From Actinomycetes bacterium (GTDB taxonomy: Bacteria > Actinomycetota > Acidimicrobiia > Acidimicrobiales > RAAP-2), in assembly GCA_021795095.1 (NCBI GenBank), contig JAJYPU010000008.1, positions 1 to 32,731 of the forward strand: DNA of 32,731 nucleotides, written 5' to 3'. Position 1 is the stretch's first letter, and each line of letters opens with the position of its first letter. The notes beneath the pieces were generated by a model. That model did not search any database. It worked only from the letters and a program-made list of their open reading frames with translations, and was not told the origin of the DNA. A program made the translations under genes and the position numbers. Positions 9,867 through 16,688 of this stretch are shown here, in pieces.

Positions 9867-10799
9867 TCAGTCGACGGGCCTGGGCGTCCAGCGCACCACG
9901 CGGGCCTCGGGCACCGCCGCACGCACGGCCGCCTCGACCGCGCGACCTGTGGTCTGGGCGGCGTCGAGCGTCGTGGCGGGCGCGACGAACCCCTCGACCT
10001 CGACGAGGAGGGTACGCCCCATCCACCGTGCGCGTGCGTGCGCGTGCGCCACACCCTCGACGGTGGTCGCCGCCGCGATTGCGGCCACGACCACGCCCGG
10101 CTCGACCGCGTCCATCAAGTGTCTGATGAGTTCGCTCGTAACCTCGTAGCCCACGTGGCAGATGAAACCTGTCACGAGCAGCCCGGCGAGGGCGTCGGCC
10201 CACGGCCAGCCGACCGCGACGCCGATCAGTCCGATCATGGCGCCAGCCGAGGACAGTGCGTCGAGCCAGGAGTGCTGCGCGTCGGCGACGAGCGTCGCGG
10301 ACTGGATGCGCCGTCCGACCCGCAGTTTGTATCGCGCGACGACCTGGTTGCCGATCACGCCGGTGGCGGCCGCGGCGATGCCGAAACCGACGTGGGTCGT
10401 CGAGCCGTGAATGAAGAGCTTGTGGATGCTCAGGTACCCCGCGAGGGCCGCGCTCACCCAGATCGCGAGGGCGACACCGAGCCCGGCAATGTCCTCCGCG
10501 CGCTCCCACCCGAAGGGGTGTGAGTCGGTCGCCGGTCGTCTCGAGACCCGCAGTCCGATGAAGACGACCAGTGAGGTGCTGACGTCGGCCAGGTTGTGCA
10601 GCGCGTCGCTGAGCAGCCCGACCGAGCCGCCGAGCACCGCGATCGCGAGCTCGATCAGTCCCGCGGCGCCCAGCCCGATCGCCGAGACGGCGATCGCCCG
10701 GTGCGCGTCGCCACGGTCGACCACCTCACGGGCGACCTGCGCCGGGGGCAGTGGCTCACCCGACTGGCACTCACCGACCCCGTGCACGACCCCCCTCAC
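9867..10799 (-). CDS. Cation diffusion facilitator (CDF) metal exporter
   Basis: A 310-residue inner-membrane transporter expected to exchange Zn(II) or another divalent metal for protons. The two intramembrane metal sites of the CDF family are visible: LSDALHNLADV in helix 2 and VADAQHSWLDAL in helix 5. About six helices are followed by a cytoplasmic ferredoxin-like domain (from about 215) that ends in PRPVD. The start is GTG at 10799, inside the 3' end of the ArsR gene (29-bp overlap), implying one mRNA and translational coupling. The ArsR neighbour carries a zinc-type sensing site, so zinc or cobalt is the likely cargo (inference). Confidence 0.92.
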   Translation of the reverse strand: MRGVVHGVGECQSGEPLPPAQVAREVVDRGDAHRAIAVSAIGLGAAGLIELAIAVLGGSVGLLSDALHNLADVSTSLVVFIGLRVSRRPATDSHPFGWERAEDIAGLGVALAIWVSAALAGYLSIHKLFIHGSTTHVGFGIAAAATGVIGNQVVARYKLRVGRRIQSATLVADAQHSWLDALSSAGAMIGLIGVAVGWPWADALAGLLVTGFICHVGYEVTSELIRHLMDAVEPGVVVAAIAAATTVEGVAHAHARARWMGRTLLVEVEGFVAPATTLDAAQTTGRAVEAAVRAAVPEARVVRWTPRPVD

Positions 10800-11178
10800 C
10801 GACCCGAACCACCCCGTCGGCTGCTTTCGCGACGGTCTCGAAGTCGTCGCCGTGGGTCAATGGGCCCCCAACAAGGTGGTCGCCGTGGAACAATGCCTCC
10901 TCGGCGAGCTTGCGCACGTGGGGACTATCGACGGCGTAGTAGACGCGGTTACCCTCCCGACGCACGGTGACCAGTCGTGAGAGCCGCAGTTTGGCCAAGT
11001 GCTGAGAGACGCCCGCCGGGTTCACGCCCAGGTGCGCGGCGAGTTCGTTGACGGAGTGCTCGCCGTGCAGGAGAGCCCAGACGATGCGCAGCCGAGTCCG
11101 ATCGGCGAGGAGTTTGAGCGTGCCGGCGGCGAGATCGATCTGTCGGTCCGTCGGCTCTCTATCTATCTGCGTAGTCAC
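10771..11178 (-). CDS. ArsR/SmtB-family metal-responsive repressor
   Basis: A 135-residue winged-helix repressor. The recognition region is HSVNELAAHLGVNPAGVSQHLAKLRLSRLV, followed by the beta-wing VRREGNRVYYAV. The C-terminal helix carries D-x-x-H-x10-H-x-x-H (DSPHVRKLAEEALFHGDH). This reproduces the His spacing of the alpha5 zinc site of SmtB/CzrA-type sensors, and there is no cysteine alpha3 site. It should bind DNA without metal and release on Zn(II)/Co(II). The start is GTG at 11178, 7 nt after a TACCAT box, so the mRNA is probably leaderless. A near-perfect palindrome covers the start codon. The CDF gene overlaps its 3' end, so this is an autoregulated repressor-exporter operon. Confidence 0.93.
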   Translation of the reverse strand: MTTQIDREPTDRQIDLAAGTLKLLADRTRLRIVWALLHGEHSVNELAAHLGVNPAGVSQHLAKLRLSRLVTVRREGNRVYYAVDSPHVRKLAEEALFHGDHLVGGPLTHGDDFETVAKAADGVVRVGEGGRARGR

Positions 11179-11185
11179 GTAGATA
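11164..11185. promoter_or_regulatory. Candidate ArsR operator overlapping the arsR start codon
   Basis: TATCTGCGT and ACGTAGATA form an inverted repeat (8 of 9 positions) around a 4-nt centre. It overlaps the GTG start at 11176-11178 and abuts the TACCAT -10 box. Its size fits ArsR-family operators, and its position would block transcription initiation, giving autoregulation. The divergent gene's -10 box lies about 60 bp away, so it may also be affected. Confidence 0.6.
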
Positions 11186-11191
11186 ATGGTA
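11186..11191 (-). promoter_or_regulatory. -10 box of leaderless arsR promoter
   Basis: TACCAT on the minus strand ends 7 nt before the GTG at 11178. This fits a transcript that starts at the initiation codon, as at several other genes in this window. Confidence 0.5.
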
Positions 11192-11243
11192 GTGGCCCTT
11201 CGTCCCCGTCGTCCGCTCTGTGTCGAGTGGCCGCACCACCTGC

Positions 11244-11249
11244 GATACT
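11244..11249 (+). promoter_or_regulatory. -10 box of CDF-like gene, leaderless
   Basis: GATACT, preceded by TGC (extended -10 form), ends 7 nt before the GTG at 11257. No Shine-Dalgarno sequence is present there. Confidence 0.45.
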
Positions 11250-11256
11250 CGCACCC

Positions 11257-11844
11257 GTGACCACTTACTCGCCGATGCTACGCCGGGGGCTTCGGCTCGA
11301 ATACACGACGCTCGCCTGGAACGTTGTCGGCCTCGTCGTGCTCGCCTGGTCGGCGCTCGCGGCGCGCTCGGTTGCCCTTGCCGGGTTTGGTCTGGACTCG
11401 CTCATCGAGATTGGGGCGTCAATCGTGGTCGTCTGGGAATTGACCGGCGTCGACGAGCGGCGCCAGCGTCGGGCGTTGCGCCTCATCGGTGGTGCCTTCG
11501 CCCTGCTCGCGCTCTACCTCCTCGTCCAGGGGGCCGTCGTGCTCGCGGTCCGACATCACGCTGGCCATAGCGTTGCCGGCATCGCCTGGACCGCGCTCAC
11601 GGCGGTCGTCATGTTCTCGCTCGCGTGGGGCAAGGCGAAGACCGGTCGGGCCCTGGGCAACGTCGTGCTCGAAACCGAGGGCAGGGTCACTCTGGTCGAC
11701 GGCATCCTCGCCACCGCCGTCCTCGCCGGTCTCGTGCTCAACGCCGCCCTGGGGTGGTGGTGGGCCGACCCGGTCGCCGGCTTCGTGCTCGTGTACTACG
11801 CGCTGCGCGAGTTCGTCGCCATCATGAAGCACGAATCGACGTGA
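11257..11844 (+). CDS. CDF-related cation transporter, membrane domain only
   Basis: A 195-residue protein of about five to six membrane helices that resembles the transmembrane part of cation diffusion facilitators (LEYTTLAWNVVGLVVLAWSALAARSVALAGFGLDSLIE at the start; GWWWADPVAGFVLVYYALRE at the end). It lacks the cytoplasmic C-terminal domain. The usual H/D-xxx-D pairs are replaced by D-S-L-I-E and a glutamate-rich ETEGRVTLVD, so metal selectivity may differ from the classical CDF across the divide. The start is GTG at 11257, chosen because a -10 box lies 7 nt before it; ATG at 11275 is an alternative. Its TGA overlaps the next gene's GTG. A metal-related role is inferred from its position divergent from arsR. 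Confidence 0.8.
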   Translation: MTTYSPMLRRGLRLEYTTLAWNVVGLVVLAWSALAARSVALAGFGLDSLIEIGASIVVVWELTGVDERRQRRALRLIGGAFALLALYLLVQGAVVLAVRHHAGHSVAGIAWTALTAVVMFSLAWGKAKTGRALGNVVLETEGRVTLVDGILATAVLAGLVLNAALGWWWADPVAGFVLVYYALREFVAIMKHEST

Positions 11845-12059
11845 GCGTGGTCACTGTTTACGGCGTATGCGCGGTCACCTTCATGATGGTGATGTACGCC
11901 CTCGAGCACCGGGGCCGCCGTTTCATCGTGGGATTCGCCGTCGGCTGTCTGCTCTCGAGTCTCTACGGTTTCCTCTCGGGCGCGTGGCCCTTCGGGGTCG
12001 TCGAGCTCATCTGGTCGGGGATCGCCCTTCGGCGCTTCGTCACCACGCGCGACACCTAA
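11841..12059 (+). CDS. Small hypothetical membrane protein
   Basis: A 72-residue protein with two hydrophobic stretches (about 2-20 and 28-58) and a short basic tail, RRFVTTRDT. Its GTG start at 11841 overlaps the stop of the CDF-like gene (GTGA), so it is translated from the same mRNA. I do not recognise a family; similar short proteins with an ALEHRGRRFIVGFA-type loop accompany CDF-like genes in actinobacteria as far as I recall, but that is from memory. It could be a small partner subunit of the transporter. Too short to assign more. Confidence 0.65.
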   Translation: MSVVTVYGVCAVTFMMVMYALEHRGRRFIVGFAVGCLLSSLYGFLSGAWPFGVVELIWSGIALRRFVTTRDT

Positions 12060-12099
12060 TGGGACTGGCGACGGCGGCGGGTCTCGCACGGCGAGGGGG

Positions 12100-12117
12100 T
12101 CGCGCCACGTGGCGCGA
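12100..12117. repeat. Perfect 18-bp palindrome 3' of tRNA-Arg
   Basis: TCGCGCCACGTGGCGCGA reads identically on both strands. It lies 28 bp past the 3' end of the tRNA (minus strand) and 40 bp past the small membrane gene (plus strand), so it could act as a hairpin terminator for both. A protein-binding site with a central CACGTG is an alternative. Confidence 0.5.
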
Positions 12118-12145
12118 ACGCCCACGAGCCAATCCGGTAATTCGG

Positions 12146-12219
12146 TGCGGCTGGAGGGATTCGAACCCCCGACCCTCGGTTCCGTAGACCGATGCTCTAA
12201 TCCGCTGAGCTACAGCCGC
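12146..12219 (-). tRNA. tRNA-Arg (anticodon ACG)
   Basis: A complete 74-nt cloverleaf. Acceptor strands GCGGCTG/CAGCCGC are perfect; the D stem is GCTC/GAGC; the anticodon stem TCGGT/ACCGA encloses loop CTACGGA with anticodon ACG at its centre; a 5-nt variable region follows; the T arm GGGGG-TTCGAAT-CCCTC has one G-T pair; the discriminator is A. The 3' CCA is not encoded. Adenosine 34 is expected to be deaminated to inosine so that one tRNA reads CGU, CGC and CGA. Confidence 0.95.
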
Positions 12220-12262
12220 AGTAATGCTGGCCACCCATCCTAGCCCGTCGCCGAACCGGTCC

Positions 12263-12268
12263 TACCAT
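12263..12268 (+). promoter_or_regulatory. -10 box of leaderless amidohydrolase promoter
   Basis: TACCAT ends exactly 6 nt before the ATG at 12275, and no Shine-Dalgarno sequence is present. This supports that start codon and a leaderless mRNA. Confidence 0.5.
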
Positions 12269-12274
12269 GCGTAC

Positions 12275-13453
12275 ATGGACCAGCGAACCGACCTCGCACT
12301 ACTGATCGAACGCGCGACTCCCGCCATGGTCGAGCTGCGCCACGACCTGCACGCCCACCCCGAGCTCGCCTTCGCCGAGCACCGCACGACCGCCGTCATC
12401 CGCGACCGTCTGCTGGAGCTCGGTTGGACGGTGGCCCCGAGCCCGACCGAGACCGGCGCCATCGCCACCCTGACGGGGCGTCGCCCGGGGCGCCGCGTGC
12501 TCGTGCGTGCCGACATCGACGCGTTGCCGGTGCACGAAGAGCGCGACCTCCCCTACCGATCGACCATCGACGGTGTGATGCACGCCTGCGGCCACGACGT
12601 CCACACCGCGGCCCTCCTCGGGGTCGCCGATGTGCTCGCGAACGCCGCCGACCTACCCGGCGCCTACACCCTGCTCTTCCAACCCGCCGAAGAGGGGCTC
12701 GGGGGTGCCCGCGCCATGATCGATAGCGGCGTGCTCACCCGTCACCCGGCCGACGTGGTCATCGGCGGCCACGTGACGTCCCTCGCCCCCACGGGCTTCA
12801 TCGGCTCGCGAGCCGGGACCGCGATGAGTCAGGCGACGGCGTGGCGCGTCGATCTCGAGGGCCGTGGCGGGCACGGCGCCATGGCCGGCGCCGAGGGCAA
12901 CGTGGTACTCGCCGTCAGTCACCTCGCCAGCCGACTCGGCGACGTCGTGGAGGGTCTCACGTTCGACGGCGTCAACTGCGCCTGCTCGGCCGGGGTCATC
13001 CAGGCCGGAACGGCGAACAACGTCGTGCCGCGCACGGCACTGTTACGCGGCAGCCTGCGCACCTTCACGGGCGAACAACTGACCGAGGCCACCGCTCGGC
13101 TGGGTCACCTCCTCGACGACGTCGAGCGCGCCTTCACCGTGCGCTGCGCGTTGTCCTTCACCGGTGGCACGCCGGCGGTCGTCAACGACCCCGCCGTCTA
13201 CGAGACGGTGATGGCGAGCGCTCGACGAATCCTCGGTGATGAGCACGTGCTGGCGATGCCCCCGACCCCGGCCAGTGACGACGTCTCGGAGTTCTTGAAC
13301 CGCGTGCCCGGTTGCTACATCTTCGTGGGCGGCGCCCTCGCCGACGGCACCAGCGGCTCGCACCACGGGCCGGACTTCGCCGTCGAAGACGCGTCGGTCC
13401 CAGTGATGGCCCACGTGCTCAGCGCGAGCGCAATCGCCCTCGCGAACGCTTAG
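12275..13453 (+). CDS. M20-family (M20D) amidohydrolase
   Basis: A 392-residue cytoplasmic metallo-amidohydrolase of the IAA-amino-acid hydrolase / N-acyl-amino-acid deacylase group, which cleaves amide bonds of N-acylated amino acids. Family motifs are HDLHAHPELAFAEHRT near the N-terminus, RADIDALPV, the binuclear site HACGHDVHT (C105, H107), the catalytic pair E139-E140 in FQPAEEGLGGA, the dimerisation-domain GRGGHGAMA, and the C-terminal ligand region SGSHHGPDF. All are present, so it should be active. ATG at 12275 is preferred over upstream in-frame codons from 12224 because the -10 box sits 6 nt before it and homology starts immediately. Its TAG stop overlaps the TAA of the convergent ROK gene. 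The substrate cannot be read from sequence. Confidence 0.93.
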   Translation: MDQRTDLALLIERATPAMVELRHDLHAHPELAFAEHRTTAVIRDRLLELGWTVAPSPTETGAIATLTGRRPGRRVLVRADIDALPVHEERDLPYRSTIDGVMHACGHDVHTAALLGVADVLANAADLPGAYTLLFQPAEEGLGGARAMIDSGVLTRHPADVVIGGHVTSLAPTGFIGSRAGTAMSQATAWRVDLEGRGGHGAMAGAEGNVVLAVSHLASRLGDVVEGLTFDGVNCACSAGVIQAGTANNVVPRTALLRGSLRTFTGEQLTEATARLGHLLDDVERAFTVRCALSFTGGTPAVVNDPAVYETVMASARRILGDEHVLAMPPTPASDDVSEFLNRVPGCYIFVGGALADGTSGSHHGPDFAVEDASVPVMAHVLSASAIALANA

Positions 13454-14202
13454 AACAATCGAGCGGCGCCGCGCAGCGGCGCCTCATTGCCCTCGATCGT
13501 CACGGGCACACCGACCGACGCGAACCACGTGAGATCGACGCGGCGTGCGTTGCCCCCGGCCAGGTGGACGACCCGGGGCCTGAACTCAGCGACGAACTCC
13601 TCAATAACTCGTCCGAGGTCGACGCGCCAGCGCAACTCATCGGCGGATCGTGCCGACTCGCCGAAGGACTGGTCGTAGGTCCGCCCGTCGGCTCGCATCT
13701 CGGCGCCCACGTCACGCACCGGCGTCGGCACGCCGTCCACGACGAGGGCGAGCCCGAGGCCCGTCCCGAGAGTCAAGACGACCTCCACGCCCTCGCCCGT
13801 GCTCGCACCCAACGCCGCCAACGTCGCGTCGTTGACGACGCGAACGTCGAGCCCGGTCGCTGCGCGCAGTGCGTCTTGGAGCGCGAACCCGCGCCACTGC
13901 CGGTCCAGTTCGGGATCGACCTCGGTGCCCACACCGCCCGGTCGGGCGAGGTTGCCCGGCGCGACCACGCGTCCGTCACGGAACGCCCCCGGGAACCCGA
14001 CGCCGACCCTGGCGCAGCCGCTACGCCCGGCGCGGCTGGCGATCAAGCGGACGAGTCTCACCGGTGAGAGTGGGTAGGGGGTGGGCCGGCGACGCACGGG
14101 GTTGAGGAACGTGCCGACATCGTCGACCACCGCGAACTTGATGTTGGTCGCGCCGACGTCGACGGCGAAGATCGCCTCGTTCGGTTCGCGCGCGATGGCC
14201 AT
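13450..14202 (-). CDS. ROK-family glucokinase, polyphosphate-glucokinase-like
   Basis: A 250-residue sugar kinase. The phosphate-1 loop AVDVGATNIKFAVVDD, GVGFPGAFRDGRV, the catalytic-base region VVNDATLAALG and the phosphate-2 loop TLGTGLGLALVVDG are in the order seen in actinobacterial polyphosphate/ATP glucokinases, and the length matches. The ROK zinc-binding CxCGxxGC motif is absent, as in polyphosphate glucokinases. Glucose phosphorylation is likely; the phosphate donor is not determinable here. I chose ATG at 14202 because TACGAT lies 6 nt upstream (leaderless). An alternative ATG at 14241 overlaps the virD4-like stop (ATGA) and would add 13 residues. Confidence 0.8.
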   Translation of the reverse strand: MAIAREPNEAIFAVDVGATNIKFAVVDDVGTFLNPVRRRPTPYPLSPVRLVRLIASRAGRSGCARVGVGFPGAFRDGRVVAPGNLARPGGVGTEVDPELDRQWRGFALQDALRAATGLDVRVVNDATLAALGASTGEGVEVVLTLGTGLGLALVVDGVPTPVRDVGAEMRADGRTYDQSFGESARSADELRWRVDLGRVIEEFVAEFRPRVVHLAGGNARRVDLTWFASVGVPVTIEGNEAPLRGAARLF

Positions 14203-14208
14203 CCGCGA

Positions 14209-14214
14209 ATCGTA
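14209..14214 (-). promoter_or_regulatory. -10 box of leaderless ROK kinase promoter
   Basis: TACGAT on the minus strand lies 6 nt before the ATG at 14202, matching the spacing at other leaderless genes in the window. Confidence 0.45.
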
Positions 14215-14237
14215 CTTACCACGTGATGGCAATACGA

Positions 14238-15449
14238 TCATCGCGGGTCACGATTCGCGGTTCGCGCGCTTCGCCGTGCGCCTCGCGCGCGCAACCGCCT
14301 GTCGCGCCACCACGGACGGATCCTTACCGTGACGGGCCGATGGTTGCCCGCGACGACCAGGGCGGTCCCGCGGGGTCGTTCTCGCATCGAGGGTTTCGAC
14401 CTCGGCTTGGTCGTGCCCGTGCTCGACGAATTGACCGGCGGCGCGACCTCGGGCACGTAGGTCACGGCCGTCGGATCGGCGAGACCGGCCAGCACCAGTC
14501 GGGTCGTGTGGTTGTTGACGATGGTCGGAGCCCGCGGACCCCAGCGCGCCACCAGCTGGGCGAAGTCCTGGACGACGGTGATCAAGGTCACCGAGAGCCC
14601 GGCCAGGGTCGCAGCCAACTCGTCGAGCTCGTCGAGTGGTGCCACCACGGCGGCCTCGTCGAGCACCAGGAGCAACGGCCGCGCGGTGCCCCGCTCGACG
14701 CGGCGTTGTTGCTCGTCGAGCACGCCGCGCAGTGCCCCCGCGAAGAGCGACTGGTAGTGAGCCTGCTCGCCACGCGGGCTGCAAAGATACAGGGTGTCGG
14801 CGCCGTCGACGACGCTGCGCACCCGGGCCCGCGGCTGGTCGAATCGCCACGGCAGGAGCATCGTCTCCGCCGTCGTGATCACCCCGTCGATCGTGCGGGA
14901 CTCGTGACCGAGGAAGTCCGAGACGACGCGCGCGGCGACGCTCGTCGGATCGTCGGCCCAACGGTCGAGATCACGCGACTCGAGCACGAGCGCCACGTCC
15001 ACGATTGTCTGACCGCGCTCGAGGGCGCGCACGAAGAGCGCCCCGAGCAGCTTGACCGCGAGGGTGTTCCAGAACTCGGTGTCGCCGTGACCCGAGGAAC
15101 GCAACGTGAGGTCACGCGCGACGCGCAAGGCGTCGCGCATCGTCCTCACGCCCTCCAGGGGGTCCCAAGTGAGACCGTCGGGGGCGCCGGGGTCCAGCAC
15201 TTGGACTTGGCCGAGCGCCGAGCGCCAGGGCTCGGTCGCCGCGACGACGTCACGCTTCACGCTGGTGACGACCAACGCATCCGGCCACGACAGGATCGAG
15301 GGGATCACCAGCGAGGAGGTCTTGCCCGCCTGGGTCGGCCCGACAACGAGCAGCGAGTGGCCTCGCTCCAGTCGCACCGGCCGGCCGAGGGCGAAACCGG
15401 CCGCGACACGGCGACCGAGGCGCAGGCCGCGCGTCAAATCTCTATGCAC
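14238..15449 (-). CDS. VirD4/TraG-like type IV coupling ATPase, probably 5'-truncated
   Basis: A 403-residue P-loop ATPase of the conjugative coupling-protein family, which brings DNA or protein substrates to a type IV secretion channel. Walker A is GPTQAGKT (37-44) and Walker B is LLLVLDEAA (about 260-267); the VTSVKRDVV segment, where the family often has TSVK-D, follows Walker A. Homology starts almost at residue 1 (RDLTRGLRLGRR). The N-terminal membrane region usual for this family (roughly 100 residues) is missing, and an in-frame TAA lies 10 codons upstream of GTG 15449. The recombinase module begins at exactly this point, so the 5' end was probably cut off by its insertion. Whether the remaining protein works is unclear. 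Confidence 0.82.
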   Translation of the reverse strand: MHRDLTRGLRLGRRVAAGFALGRPVRLERGHSLLVVGPTQAGKTSSLVIPSILSWPDALVVTSVKRDVVAATEPWRSALGQVQVLDPGAPDGLTWDPLEGVRTMRDALRVARDLTLRSSGHGDTEFWNTLAVKLLGALFVRALERGQTIVDVALVLESRDLDRWADDPTSVAARVVSDFLGHESRTIDGVITTAETMLLPWRFDQPRARVRSVVDGADTLYLCSPRGEQAHYQSLFAGALRGVLDEQQRRVERGTARPLLLVLDEAAVVAPLDELDELAATLAGLSVTLITVVQDFAQLVARWGPRAPTIVNNHTTRLVLAGLADPTAVTYVPEVAPPVNSSSTGTTKPRSKPSMRERPRGTALVVAGNHRPVTVRIRPWWRDRRLRARGARRSARTANRDPR

Positions 15450-15462
15450 TCGGGTTGACCTG
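15448..15462 (+). repeat. Candidate left terminal sequence of recombinase module
   Basis: ACTCGGGTTGACCTG matches the minus-strand sequence ACTCGGGAACCTG at 18753-18765 (both ACTCGGG...ACCTG, with a 2-nt length difference). The two copies are inverted and bracket the three-gene module. The left copy overlaps the present virD4 start codon. Ends are inferred from this pair and from the altered T4SS genes; target duplication was not found. Confidence 0.4.
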
Positions 15463-15539
15463 CGATGGAAGAGGTGTTATGACTCACTTCGCCGTATGCG
15501 GTCCGAGTTCTCAGCCTCGGAAGGCCAACTGACGTTTGG

Positions 15540-15552
15540 TCGGGATTCCCGA
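15540..15552. promoter_or_regulatory. Palindrome in the -35 region of the integrase promoter
   Basis: TCGGGATTCCCGA is a 5+3+5 inverted repeat centred about 20 bp upstream of the TATAGT box. It is a plausible operator for the module's own HTH protein (inference from position only). Confidence 0.35.
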
Positions 15553-15563
15553 CGAATACTCGA

Positions 15564-15569
15564 TATAGT
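15564..15569 (+). promoter_or_regulatory. -10 box of recombinase operon
   Basis: TATAGT, close to the TATAAT consensus, ends 6 nt before an ATG at 15576. This spacing equals that of the other leaderless promoters here and implies that transcription starts at that ATG. No good -35 is seen. Confidence 0.55.
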
Positions 15570-15575
15570 CGATGA

Positions 15576-15608
15576 ATGTCCTCTTTCAGTGAACTGGTCA
15601 GTCGTTGA
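15576..15608 (+). CDS. Ten-codon leaderless leader ORF coupled to integrase
   Basis: ATG at 15576 opens a 10-codon frame, MSSFSELVSR, whose TGA (15606-15608) overlaps the TTG (15605-15607) that opens the integrase frame. It sits 6 nt after TATAGT, so it would be the first thing translated on the mRNA. The integrase TTG has no ribosome binding site of its own, so re-initiation after this leader could set integrase levels. A frameshift that joins the two frames is an alternative. No homology was recognised; the claim rests on geometry. Confidence 0.45.
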   Translation: MSSFSELVSR

Positions 15609-16684
15609 GTCTCGCCGCGGTCCGCAACATCGATTCGCCTCGGGCGCTGCAGACCGCCCAGGACGTAGAGGACTTCGAGCAGGAGATCGTTGATCAACAC
15701 GCGTTGGCGATGGCGGCGGCAGGACTGAGCGACGGGCACGTCGGCAACACTCGATCGGTGATCATTGAGTTCGCTCGTTCCCTGACCGGACCTTTGTGGT
15801 CGGCGACGTGTGATGACGCTGATCGGTTTTTGGCCGAGCAACGACGCGCGGGGCGCAGCGTGTCGACCCGTGCCGGCAAGGCCGGGATGTTGGCGTTGTT
15901 CTTTGAGTTCGTCATCAGCCGTTATCAGGGCGACATCCACGCGTTGACGGGCTTCGTGGTCGAGCAGCCCATCGACGAGTTCAACCGACAGTCGGGCAAC
16001 TCCTTGGGAAAGGTGCGGGTGCCACCTTCGGACACCGAGGTGGAGACGCTGTTCGCTGGTTGGCGCCAATCGGTTCCCGAGTCTCGCAAGTACCTGCCCG
16101 CGGCCCGCGACTATTTCGCGGCATCGCTGTGGCGCCGGTTGGGGTTGCGAATCAACGAGACCGTGATGCTGGACATTCGCGACTGGCGACCCGACCTCGG
16201 TGAGTTCGGCAAGGTTCACGTCCGACACGGAAAGGGCAGCAGGGGGCGCGGCCCCAAGGGACGTCTGGTTCCCGCGATCAACGGCGCGGATCAACTGATC
16301 GATTGGTGGCTCGCCGAAGTCCGTCATCAGTTTGGCGACGATTGGTCGGATCCGGATGCACCGATGCTGCCCAGCGAACGACACGACCCCGACGTGGACC
16401 GGTGTCAACGAGTAGGCACCAATGCGTTGCGCCGAGGGCTCGCCGTGCAAACGGCCCGGTGGCTGCCCGGATGGTCGGGACGGTTGACACCGCACGTGTT
16501 GCGTCACTACTGCGCCTCCTCGCTCTACGTCGCGGGTATGGATATCAAGGCTTTGCAGGAACTGCTCGGGCATTCGTGGTTGGCCACGACGTCGGGCTAC
16601 ATCCACGTTCGCAGTGACCACATCGAGATGGCGTGGATGAACGCCAATCGTCGTCTGGAAAACCGCTTCGTAGAAGGAGGATGA
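15605..16684 (+). CDS. Tyrosine recombinase/integrase
   Basis: A 359-residue site-specific recombinase. An N-terminal SAM-like core-binding domain (about 20-110) is followed by the catalytic domain. The active-site set is complete: R182 (LGLRINE), K210 (HGKG), H297-x-x-R300 (HVLRH), H323 (LLGHS) and nucleophile Y332 (TSGYIHV). It should cut and rejoin DNA through a 3'-phosphotyrosine link. The start is TTG at 15605, the first start codon after an in-frame TGA at 15590; it overlaps the stop of a leader ORF. The HTH gene follows 4 nt after its stop, with AAGGAGG inside its 3' end. Codon use is more T-rich (many TTG leucines) than in the flanking T4SS genes, a sign of separate origin. Confidence 0.93.
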   Translation: MSLAAVRNIDSPRALQTAQDVEDFEQEIVDQHALAMAAAGLSDGHVGNTRSVIIEFARSLTGPLWSATCDDADRFLAEQRRAGRSVSTRAGKAGMLALFFEFVISRYQGDIHALTGFVVEQPIDEFNRQSGNSLGKVRVPPSDTEVETLFAGWRQSVPESRKYLPAARDYFAASLWRRLGLRINETVMLDIRDWRPDLGEFGKVHVRHGKGSRGRGPKGRLVPAINGADQLIDWWLAEVRHQFGDDWSDPDAPMLPSERHDPDVDRCQRVGTNALRRGLAVQTARWLPGWSGRLTPHVLRHYCASSLYVAGMDIKALQELLGHSWLATTSGYIHVRSDHIEMAWMNANRRLENRFVEGG

Positions 16685-16688
16685 GCGC

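Noticed and set aside
9754..10509. Upstream extension of the PAS-GGDEF-EAL frame to 10509.
   Set aside because: It would run through the CDF gene in another frame on the same strand; PAS homology starts after ATG 9753.
10999..11256. Upstream extension of the CDF-like frame.
   Set aside because: This part is antisense to arsR and lacks hydrophobic helices; a -10 box lies just before GTG 11257.
12146..12219. tRNA-Arg as the attachment site of a mobile element.
   Set aside because: No partial tRNA copy or integrase lies nearby; the recombinase module is 3 kb away inside the T4SS cluster.
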